A stretch of 64,000 bases of DNA from Magnolia sinica (Eukaryota; Streptophyta; Magnoliopsida; Magnoliales; Magnoliaceae): positions 49,149,001-49,213,000 of the forward strand of contig NC_080588.1 in the NCBI RefSeq assembly GCF_029962835.1. The letters run 5' to 3'. Position 1 is the stretch's first letter; each line of letters begins with the position of its first letter. The position numbers and the translations under genes are program-made. The notes beneath the pieces were generated by a model. That model was not told the DNA's origin, ran no database searches, and saw only the letters and a list, made by a program, of their open reading frames with translations. Shown here piece by piece: positions 58,101 through 64,000 of this stretch.

Positions 58101-59634
58101 GGCTGCTGTCAAGGCACATATGTAGATGATAACCTTAGCTCCTCTCTTTGAAGATGTGAACTTTGCAAAGAATAAGATCCTGACAAGCTTCAAACTATCA
58201 TTAAATCGCCAAATTGATTCAGGTATGAACTACAAATAACAATTGTTTCACAATCACTCTGTTCATCTGATGGGTCCCATTGTAGATGGGATATGCCACA
58301 GAAAATTTCCTCCATTGGAGCATCTTGACTACTTGATTGGGGACCTGAAAATGGACAGTTCATCCAACAGTCTTAACCCACAGGGAAAAGATACATTCTG
58401 CAAGCGTAAGATTTCCCAATGGTGATAGCTTTGAGGCATGTACAGCTCCGCCTGATTGCAGCACACCAGCTGGTCCCAAGCCAAGTAAAGGAGGCACACT
58501 GACGTCAAGTGGGCAACCAATCATCAAACATTTGCCAAGCAAATCATGAGAACGGACCCCAAATAGCTAGAACAAGGCTATGACGATGATGATGATAGTG
58601 TTGAGACCTGACACATAAATGATTCATTATGGGACCCACCAGATAAGCAGTTCAAATCCCAGGAAAGTGGGTCCCACCTATCAAGTTGCTGTCCAAACAA
58701 AACACGCCCTTTCTTAGGTCAAGCATTGTATATTTCCTCAACAACAGCTTTTTTTTTTTGGAAAGATCTCAACAACAACAGTTATTGTCAATATATTTTG
58801 TTATCATCTCAAAGCAACACGGGTTCCATCTATGTGATCATCCAAACATCTTTGTGAACCACTATGATTCCAATGCACCTATTTTCCATTTTAGGAGTTA
58901 AATTAGTCCGCTAATGCACCATTTCAATTCCCAAAACAGAAAATAGGGGTTATGCGAATCAATCGAGGTGGTTTTAGACATCAATTACAATAATTTTTAA
59001 CCTGATAGTCCAGTATTCAAAATCAATGAGAGTGGGTTTAGACATCAATTCCGATATATATTTCAACCTAATAATCCAGAAATCCAAAATATAAAAGAAA
59101 CATTTTCCATTTTAGGAATTAAAATTAGTACACTAACAAACCATTTCAATTCCCAAAACAGAAAATGGGTGAATGCAAATCAATCAGGGTGGGTTTAGAC
59201 ATCAATTCAAAAAAATTCAAATAAATTACAAAAATGAAGGAAGCAATACCAACCAACAAAAACAATAAGAAAACCCCAATCCATCGTTCTCAGATGCATA
59301 CAAAACGAAAAAAAAAAAAAATCCTACCGTTCGAAAAGTAGGGAGAAAATGAAAAAGAAAACGTCAAGATTACGGAAAATAAGAAAGGGATCACCAGAAA
59401 ACCAAGAAATAGTAGTTTCCGTAATTTAAAATTTTAAAAAAAAAAAAAACAAATATAGCATCGGAAGAAAAAAAAAAAAAGAAGGAGAAAATAAGACTGA
59501 CTGAAGAAAAGGAGTCCGGCAACAGCTCCAGAGAAGGAAGAATAGACGAATCGACGGAGGGATAGATCGATGCAAGCATCCCATTTCGCATTGAGATCGT
59601 ATGGAGGTGGAGGGATTTGCTTCTTTTCCGCCAT
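40187..59634 (-). CDS. MIC10: MIC10-family MICOS complex subunit (mitochondrial cristae junctions)
   Basis: Three exons on the minus strand, 59634-59502, 40747-40611 and 40201-40187, join at GT-AG sites to encode 94 residues. MIC10 is a small inner-membrane protein that oligomerises and bends membrane at cristae junctions. Exon 1 gives MAEKKQIPPPPYDLNAKWDA, then RRFVYSSFSGAVAGLLFF (first membrane segment, glycine spaced). Exon 2 starts inside an Arg codon (A|GG) and gives SPATRWASVAFGAGVGIGTA (second membrane segment, with the family's GxGxGxG motif) and YTECS; exon 3 adds DGKE and stop. The parts match one continuous family protein, so a split gene is far likelier than two pseudogenes. An alternative upstream Met (59655) would add MSRFLTE; I prefer the MAEKK start by family resemblance. 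Intron 1 is about 18,754 bp, intron 2 is 409 bp. Confidence 0.87.
40202..40610 (-). other. MIC10 intron 2 with a SINE-like tail
   Basis: A GT-AG intron of 409 bp. On the plus strand AATAGCTGGGACAAGGCTAA followed by GATAATGGTGATGATG (40485-40525) resembles the 3' end of Au-type plant SINEs. Confidence 0.6.
41955..42187. mobile_element. SINE-like insert in LINE A
   Basis: LINE coding text stops near 41955 and resumes near 42190. The insert ends with CCGATCCCAGTTAGTTGGGA, AAAGGCTGAG and a GATGATGAT tail, as in Au-type plant SINEs. The 5' half lacks clear Pol III boxes, so it may be truncated or a composite. Confidence 0.55.
43134..43258 (-). pseudogene. inverted RT catalytic segment within LINE A
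   Basis: The flanking LINE reads on the plus strand (LRKGGPLSPLPFAIVAKAF before, RCRVDGLPLS after), but this segment reads only on the minus strand: HMKQYAYDTFFSGAS (family: HLQYADDTLIFSGA, the YADD box, here YAYD at 43236-43247), then IRNLRNVLNCFEVVSQLCIN. It is exactly the block that should sit between the two flanks, so it is an in-place inversion with little or no loss. Confidence 0.8.
44111..44210 (+). mobile_element. tRNA-related SINE
   Basis: GTTAGGTGAGCTGGTAGAGA resembles an A-box D-arm, and CCAGGGTTCAAACCCTGG is a perfect T-arm-like hairpin with a B-box (GGTTCAAAC). The unit ends in AAAATAAAATAAAG. TAGGCAG occurs immediately before it (44104-44110 region) and again about 16 bp after the A-rich tail (44217-44223), an imperfectly placed duplication. 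No functional tRNA acceptor can be formed. Confidence 0.65.
44317..45193. mobile_element. hAT-like non-autonomous element inserted in LINE A
   Basis: This 877-bp element has the left end TGGGGGTGGCAATAGG; the complement of the right end is TAGGAGTGGCAATGGG. The flanks are CTTGCAGT (44309-44316) and CAAGCAGT (45194-45201), six of eight identical, consistent with an 8-bp hAT target duplication. Removing it brings LINE text together so that the zf-RVT sequence (TKEFWVGDAPMKVKAFCWF) follows on. No transposase is encoded; the interior has ACACACAC and GACACAGACACAG runs near 45030-45055. Confidence 0.82.
46141..46516. other. non-coding tail between LINE A and the Gypsy element
   Basis: It contains TTTTATTTTTATTTTTGC and AATAAAATG (near 46210), which may be the LINE 3' UTR. 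It ends at the target duplication TTGGT (46517-46521). Confidence 0.45.
46522..47726 (+). repeat. 5' LTR of the Gypsy element
   Basis: It begins TGATGGGGACATCATGCGCA and ends TCCTGCATCA, the TG...CA form. A TATA box TATAAATA lies at 46872-46879. It is highly similar along its length (1,205 bp) to the 3' LTR, with scattered substitutions and small indels. The 154-codon frame at 46970-47434 is within the LTR and is not a gene. Confidence 0.95.
47731..47743 (+). other. primer binding site (tRNA-Met type)
   Basis: TGGTATTAAAGCC, four bases after the LTR, matches the initiator-tRNA-Met site TGGTATCAGAGCC apart from two substitutions. Confidence 0.75.
48121..49375 (+). pseudogene. gag of the Gypsy element, with stops
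   Basis: Translation from MDNITWQFESLDKRLEQRID shows an N-terminal coiled-coil-like part and Gly/Asn/Arg-rich GGGQRNGGGQRNN repeats. The capsid domain follows (VEAPTFDGHLDPEAFLYWLA, then EYLSRCEVEEDPILTLARF near 48760-48820). A zinc knuckle CFRCQGFGHFAH-stop-C lies near 49099-49140, with a stop inside the CCHC box. Stops at about 48346 and 48631 and a frameshift near 48870 break it. The acidic segment after the knuckle (SDGEEEYEPTETRSDEEEG) is normal for these elements. Confidence 0.85.
49376..50245 (+). pseudogene. protease fragment fused by deletion to integrase C-terminus and chromodomain
   Basis: The open frame from 49395 starts in the protease region (DSDGCVNVTSTGAVSHLGLK, then QPYKVSWVDETSIPVSHHCL and KDTFWCEVVPV). 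At about 49590-49605 it passes without a frame break into the end of integrase (PRKPIDLVLISL, HRPSESTESFAHHIHSLHQE, then VVDLPPSMGISSTFNVEDL-like text near 49911-49965). A chromodomain-like tail (GEFQKFLVK, SRPASDST, LTEEELQRLDPDVLKRF at about 50124-50229) contains two stops. More than 2 kb of pol normally found between these parts is absent. Confidence 0.82.
50266..50276 (+). other. polypurine tract before the 3' LTR
   Basis: CAGGGAAAGT, a short purine-rich run directly before the TGATGGGG start of the 3' LTR. Confidence 0.5.
50277..51474 (+). repeat. 3' LTR of the Gypsy element
   Basis: This 1,198-bp copy of the 5' LTR runs from TGATGGGGACATCATGCGCA to TCCTGCATCA, with TATAAATA at 50625-50632. 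It is followed at once by the target duplication TTGGT. Confidence 0.95.
51480..52325 (-). mobile_element. probable LTR of a second Gypsy element, minus strand
   Basis: On the minus strand a purine-rich GCGAGGGGGAAT precedes TGATGCAATCACGCC near 52325, as a polypurine tract precedes an LTR. The rest is non-coding. The LTR end could not be placed and no partner LTR is in the window. Confidence 0.5.
52326..52790 (-). pseudogene. integrase C-terminus/chromodomain fragment of a Gypsy element
   Basis: The minus-strand reading SKPERFLVGSFTKLHLRKAG, PYHILKKLG, then YMIKLPPEMKISPFSVW is the GPY/F-like end of a chromovirus integrase. A degraded chromodomain-like tail follows, up to NLKEPIFSKRGG. There are several stops. 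Only this end is present; the junction to LINE B lies near 52790. Confidence 0.7.
53250..55045 (+). repeat. tandem duplication within LINE B
   Basis: The block at about 53250-54085 recurs in order at about 54086-55045. Paired phrases include GGAATGGAGCAAGGTCAG with GGAATGGAGCAAGCTCAG, GGTATTGATGGGGA, TTCATAAGCTCCACTTGAAC with TTCATAAGCTTCACTTGAAC, and AATGGCAGAGTGCATGGAA. The copies differ at many positions, so the duplication is old or the second copy derives from a related LINE. Confidence 0.8.
54527..54847 (+). repeat. 160-bp tandem duplication nested in the LINE B duplication
   Basis: The unit at 54527-54688 (TACTACTTAATATATATTCT to TAGTACACTTCCAG) is repeated at 54689-54847 with only a few differences. 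It is therefore much younger than the larger duplication that contains it. Confidence 0.88.
55370..57205. mobile_element. 1,836-bp element of two long inverted arms with 5-bp target duplication
   Basis: The left arm at about 55370-56190 and the right arm at about 56405-57205 are inverted copies of each other over roughly 800 bp, with good but imperfect identity; a spacer of about 214 bp lies between. Termini are TGTCAGGCACGTATCC and, complemented, TGTTAGGCCCGTATCC, so the element runs TGT...ACA. The flanks CGATG (55365-55369 and 57206-57210) are identical. Removing it with one CGATG rejoins the LINE RT text (GFVRKTRCTSPFL, family: GLRQGDPLSPFLF). Retrovirus-type ends and a 5-bp duplication suggest two LTRs in inverted orientation, not a typical DNA transposon. 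No open coding region. Confidence 0.85.
58071..58549. other. non-coding, LINE B flank
   Basis: No recognisable domain. Short frames on both strands at 58243-58542 overlap and are not supported. Confidence 0.4.
58550..58600 (+). mobile_element. SINE-like 3' tail
   Basis: AAATAGCTAGAACAAGGCTA followed by TGACGATGATGATGAT resembles the 3' ends at 40485 and 42140. No complete element is visible upstream. Confidence 0.45.
58880..59210. repeat. direct repeats in MIC10 intron 1
   Basis: CATTTCAATTCCCAAAACAG AAAAT... and GGTTTTAGACATCAATT phrases occur near 58920-58985 and again near 59148-59205. A third partial TGGGTTTAGACATCAATTC lies near 59031-59052. The spacing is about 220 bp. Confidence 0.7.
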
Positions 59635-59740
59635 TTCTGTGAGAAAGCGAGACAACGGACAGGCAGAACAATCCCTATATGGTGTGCATAAGAAAAGAAG
59701 GGGCGTTTTCGTGATTTTGTGGGAAGTGCCAGGTGATTCC
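59635..59740 (-). promoter_or_regulatory. 5' UTR and proximal promoter of MIC10
   Basis: About 100 bp lies between the start codon and a MITE end near 59740. CCATATAGGG on the minus strand (about 59675-59684) is a weak TATA-like site. The plus-strand frame at 59570-59950 runs antisense to exon 1 and into the MITE and is not a gene. Confidence 0.4.
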
Positions 59741-59960
59741 GGACGCGGATTGCCTACGGAGAGAGCGGTTTTTGTGTTACCCTACCATGGGACCCACATT
59801 GACGATTTTTTTTATTTATTTATTTTATGTATATCGACACCGTGCATCCGTTTTTTTTCGGCCCATTTTAGTACGTGGTCCAAAATAATAACCGAATCCA
59901 AATATCAGGTGGCCCATTATATTCTTCCAGTGCGGTGGCGAGACCCATGAGTCCATATAA
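59740..59960. mobile_element. left end of a Mutator-like MITE next to the MIC10 promoter
   Basis: GGACGCGGATTGCCTACGGA, then GGGACCCACATTGACG and ATCGACACCGTGCATCCG, follow the order of family-3 left ends. No right end is found. Confidence 0.55.
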
Positions 59961-60359
59961 ATAATTAGTGACGTCCCTCCTGTTGGTCTAACCAAATTTG
60001 TCAATGGTTCAATCTACCCTTTGAACCAAATGAACGTAGCAGGAGATGCAGGAGTAACTTTATTTGATGTCAAGAAGCTCCACTTTCCTACTTTAGGGAA
60101 GTATTAAGTCCTAATGATACAATACATGACAATTATTCTAATTGGCCATTGAGAAGCTTCTTATCTTCGTGTGTATACATGTGGAAGCAGGGAGAGAGTG
60201 TGACAAACCTACTGCAGAGGAATGTTGAATTACACCCATCCCCGGATATATTAGGGGGATGTGAGGTTGTCTTTAATATTATTATTTGAAGTATTTGGGG
60301 AGACGGCACATCACATGCATCTATGCACTTACACACATGTTACATTCCATTCGCATCCA
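59961..60359. other. intergenic, nothing recognised
   Basis: I see no gene or paired repeat that I can support. Confidence 0.45.
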
Positions 60360-61400
60360 TTCATATATTACCCACTCCGATTAATAAATGCGCAACTAGA
60401 CTATTGAGTGCTTATTCGTAGTGGCTAAGATATTGATTAGGTGTGAGACTAATATGAGATTGAGGGTTTACCATATTGAAACTAGCTATCTAAATTAGGT
60501 ATGAGATTAGCTTGAATAGAATTCTTTGTGCTGGAACCCACAGCTCGTAAAATAACGCACTATTATTTCGATCACACCATGTGTTAGTTGTATTCTTTAC
60601 TACTGTTATAACAAATGATAACATTCTTACCTATTTACTTCCTATATCTGATTATATGCACTTTACTCTATTTAGTTGCAAATGTTACTTGATCATAATA
60701 TGATGTGATTGGTTGTGTTATATTTTGATCTAGCAGTGTTATGCCTTTTATTTGTTGTGTTATGCCACTTAATAGAACTACCCAATGAGCTTTCATACCT
60801 TATCTCATCGCTTCATCTTATACTTATAAGGACTCACTAATGAAGACACGTAGGCACAATTTTATTTAGTTTTCTATTTCGACAGTATATTATTATTTCG
60901 AAACATTGAGGAATATTTATGGTATAAGGAATAGTACTATGTAGTGGATATTTGTATATATAGGTTTTTATATTATCTAATTATTGCTTGAGTACTAATA
61001 AAAAAACCACGGCACAAAGCGACAGAAATTCATTATGAAAGCATATATTATAAAAAGAAAAAGACTACCCGATTCGAATAACCTCAAATCTCATCATTCC
61101 ACACCCTTTGAAACTCTAGAAACCCTTTGGAATACTTTAGACAGGCTTAGAATAATTTAGAAAGGCCTTAGGAACTCCTATTTATAGTTTAGGAAACCCT
61201 ACTTTCGCACCGACTTGGAATAGTCCTAAAACCGCCTCAAATTTACGCAGTCCGTGTGCAGTCTGCGTAACTTCGACTGGTTGAGCCTGTCCTTCGACTG
61301 GTCGAGGATCACAGAAATTCCAATATACTTTGTTGCTAGACTTCGAACCAAACTTTCTTGGGCTAGTCAAACTTTTTCAGATTTAAGACATATTTTAACA
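60360..61400 (-). mobile_element. 3' LTR region of a Ty1/copia element
   Basis: On the minus strand TGTTAAAATATGTC at 61400 follows GGTGAAGATTGT, a usual copia polypurine tract/LTR junction. A TATA box TATAAATA lies at 61186-61179 (complement). The far boundary is not resolved and no second LTR is present in the window. Confidence 0.6.
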
Positions 61401-61499
61401 ACAATCTTCACCATGTCTTCAATCTTTAAACATATGGCTTCTTGACCTCTTCTCTTATCTCTGCATCACATCATAGCTTCAATCAATACTTCTCGTGCA

Positions 61500-63290
61500 C
61501 ACTCCATGCTTCTTTTACGCCATCGCCAAGCCCAGAGAAGTTGCATAGAACTTGAACTTCTTTGTAAGAACGACCTTAATAAGCATATTTGCTGGATTCA
61601 CACTGGTGTGAATCTTCTCCAGTGTTACGCCTCCTTCCTCAAGCATTTGTCAGATAAAATGGTGACGAACATCAATATGTTTAGTACATGAGTGATAAAC
61701 AGAATTTTTAGCTAAATTGATAGCGCTCTCGCTATCACAATTAACTGGCACGACCTCCTGCTGAAGTCTCAACTGATTTATCATGCCTCTTAACCAAACA
61801 TTTTCCTTAAACGCTTCCATCATTGCCATATATTCTGCTTCGGTCGTGGAAAGAGTCACCACAAACTGAAGCTTCGACATCCAACTAATTACTCCACCCA
61901 CTAATACAAACGAGTAATCCAAAGTTGACTTTCTAGAATATACACTACCTGCGTAATCTGAATCCACATAGCCTACCAACTTTGTCTCTATCTTCCCAAA
62001 AGTTAAGACATAGTTTTTTGTACTTTGAATGTATTGAAGTAGCCATTTCACCGGGTTTGACATGTATTTGCTCATAACACCAACTGTTTGTGAAATATTT
62101 GGTCTTGTACAGACCATGACATACATTAAACTGTCAACTGCATTTGAATAAGGCACATGAGACATAATTAATTTTTCTTTATTTGATTTAGGACATTATT
62201 CTGATGAAAACTTGAAGTGAGTCACGTGGGGAACGTTCATTGGCTTTACCTGGTCTATCCCATACTTAATCAGCACATTTTCGAGGTATTCTGCCTATGA
62301 TAACCAAAGCATGTTCCTCTTCCTATCTTTATGAATATCTATGCCGAGAACCCTATTTGCAGCCCCCAAATCTTTCATCTCGAATGTCTCTGATAACCGA
62401 GTCTTCAGTACGTTGATTTCAGACATATGACTGATGTTCAATGTATCATCAACATACAATACTAGGAAGATGAATTTGTCATTACTCAGTGTCGTGTAAT
62501 AGACACAATGATCGTATTCACTCCAAGTAAATTTATGACTCAACATGAAAGAATGAAATTTCTTATACCATTGCCTAAGTGACTGTTTCAGGGCATGCAA
62601 CGACCTCATTAACCTGTAAACTTGTTCTCTGCCCCTTTAACTTCGTAGCCCTCTGGTTGCTTCATGTAGATATGTTCCTCCAACTCCCCGTGCAGGAATG
62701 TAGTCTTGACATCCATCTGTTCCATCTCAAGATCGTATTGGGCAACCAGCGCCAACACGAATCTAATAGATATTTGCTTAACCATCGGTGCGAATATCTT
62801 TATGAAGTTAATTCATTCTCTTTAAGCATACTCCTTCGCTATCAGCCTCGCTTTGTATCTATCCTGTATCCTTTTGAATAACCACTTGCATCCGATCGTT
62901 TTTCGGCCCACTAGAAGCTTCACCAGCTCCCATGTGTGGTTTTTATACAGCGAGTCTATCTCATCATACATAGTTGCCTTCCACTTTTCTGCATCAAGCT
63001 CATCAAGAGCCTTGCGAATAGTTGACGGGGGCCCCTCATCTGTAATGAGGCATTTGCGATATTAGAGTTATTCCTGTATCTTGCCGTTAACCTGCAATCA
63101 AGTGGTTGGTTTCTTCTCACGGGTGGCTGCTCCACCTGATCCTGTACCTCTGTCTACGCATCTGTCTCTGCCTAAGTATCATCTGAATCAATTTGGACGT
63201 TTACAATTAACCTTTCAGGTTCCTCTTGCTTCTCCTGATCATTCTTGCGAAATAAGGAGCTTTCAAGGAATCCGATGTCACGGCTAGTGA
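61500..63290 (-). pseudogene. Ty1/copia pol: integrase end, RT and RNase H, degraded
   Basis: From high to low coordinate the minus strand gives the integrase-RT linker (near 63280-63020), RT start (NHTWELVKLLVGRKTIGCKW near 62940-62880, broken by frameshifts), QMDVKTTFLHGELEEHIYMK (near 62730-62670), RSLHALKQSLRQWYKKFHSF and FLVLYVDDTLNIS (catalytic YVDD, near 62455). A stop region follows, then an open RNase H frame 62165-61650 (GYVDSDYAGSVYSRKSTLDY, LSTTEAEYMAMMEAFKENVW, KHIDVRHHFI). The polyprotein end with IHTSENPADML-like text lies near 61580. The element is 5'-truncated at about 63290. Confidence 0.85.
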
Positions 63291-64000
63291 TGATCCTGAA
63301 ATGACCTAGCTATACGTCCTAAAGAGGGGGTGAATAGGACGATGCCAAAATAAAACTTTAACAGTGGAATAAAGAAAGATAGATAGCCAAATAAACTAAA
63401 TCAAATCACAATGCTGAAATAAAAGCAATCTCACTAAACAAGTATTGAGAGGTTGATACGAATTCAGTTCTAATGACAACCTTACACCATAAAAACCAAG
63501 GGTTTATGACAGGACAACCTTATTTCTAGAACGTCCTTTGTATCAATAACTCAAACTGGAGAGGAATAAATAAATAGCAAGGGAATTGAAATAAATTGCA
63601 GGAATTTAAAACTAAATTATTACAACATTCCCACTGTGCTTGAAATGTAAATATTACAACATTCACATCCACACATACATTCCACAAATTTGAATGAAAA
63701 GAGATATAAAACTTAAGCAAACATTCACAAGACAAAGAGTTATAGTGGTTCGCCTGTGTGTACACCAACTGTTCAACAACAGCCACACAGCGCTACTCCA
63801 CTCCTATTATCCTCACACAGGGGATATCAGCGTTCACTATCAAAGATAGGTTTTCCAGATTCACCCAAAACCTTCACAATTGTGTATTTCTCTGTGGGCT
63901 TACATAATTAAAAAACCTCTCTTCTGAGTTTTCCTGGCTCTCCTCAAATAACCAATACAATGAGATTTTTCTGGCAAATCCCAAAAGAAAACCACATGAA
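63291..64000. other. retroelement-like non-coding DNA at window edge
   Basis: CTAAAGAGGGGGTGAATAGG near 63320 is common in plant retroelement LTRs or leaders. The 86-codon minus-strand frame at 63526-63786 has no recognised domain. It may belong to an element that continues beyond the window. Confidence 0.4.

Larger units (their letters stand above)
40748..59501 (-). other. MIC10 intron 1, a nest of retroelements
   Basis: It is bounded by TTCA|GTCAGT at the donor and CATCCCAG|GGAGT at the acceptor. It contains, in plus-strand order, LINE A, a Gypsy element with both LTRs, a minus-strand Gypsy fragment, LINE B with a nested inverted-arm element, and AT-rich DNA. All autonomous-type coding sequence in it is broken. 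Confidence 0.8.

Noticed and set aside
40611-59634. Two separate MIC10 pseudogene fragments
   Set aside because: The fragments are non-overlapping, collinear, in frame across consensus splice sites and free of stops, which favours a single gene.
59570-59950. 126-codon plus-strand frame
   Set aside because: It is antisense to MIC10 exon 1 and extends into a MITE end; no domain is seen.
1-64000. CRISPR arrays, bacterial operons, riboswitches, rRNA genes
   Set aside because: The window is plant nuclear DNA with introns and plant transposons. No spaced short direct repeats of CRISPR type and no rRNA sequence were seen.

Overview
This window is nuclear DNA of a flowering plant. It holds two recognisable spliced genes embedded in dense transposon sequence. 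Many short inverted-repeat elements carry the same internal module (a GGGCCCACCATGATG-like stretch followed by TCCATCCATTTT-like text). I associate that signature with woody early-branching angiosperms such as magnoliids, but this is familiarity and not proof.

Layout. 1-6.9 kb: MITEs, three of them with 9-bp target duplications that point to Mutator-type transposition, plus a nested foldback element. 7.47-12.46 kb, plus strand: a complete four-exon plant-type L-asparaginase/isoaspartyl peptidase gene (326 residues). 12.9-15.7 kb: a Ty1/copia remnant, more MITEs and a damaged tRNA-Ser(CGA) copy. 17.7-30.1 kb, plus strand: a decayed Ty3/Gypsy element that looks Tat-like (LTR-like leader, gag with 36-bp repeats, protease, RT, RNase H, integrase, possible antisense ORF), split by a Tourist-like MITE. 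33.4-37.4 kb: two tandem arrays with units near 185-190 bp, separated by a 1.37-kb hAT-like element that carries an exon-like segment.

40.19-59.63 kb, minus strand: a three-exon gene for a MIC10 (MICOS complex) protein of 94 residues. Its first intron is about 18.75 kb and is almost wholly filled by transposons. These are LINE A (broken by a SINE-like insert, a tRNA-related SINE, an 877-bp hAT element and a small local inversion over the RT catalytic motif); a complete-ended 4.95-kb chromodomain-type Gypsy element lacking RT, RNase H and most of integrase; a minus-strand Gypsy fragment; and LINE B, which has an internal tandem duplication and is split by a 1,836-bp element made of two roughly 800-bp inverted arms. 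60.4-63.3 kb, minus strand: the 3' half of a Ty1/copia element.

The two genes are unrelated in function (asparagine and isoaspartyl-peptide hydrolysis; mitochondrial cristae junctions). The main interest lies in the nested insertions. For the Gypsy element, both hAT elements, the inverted-arm element and several MITEs, flanking duplications can be read directly, and removing the insert restores the interrupted coding text in three cases.
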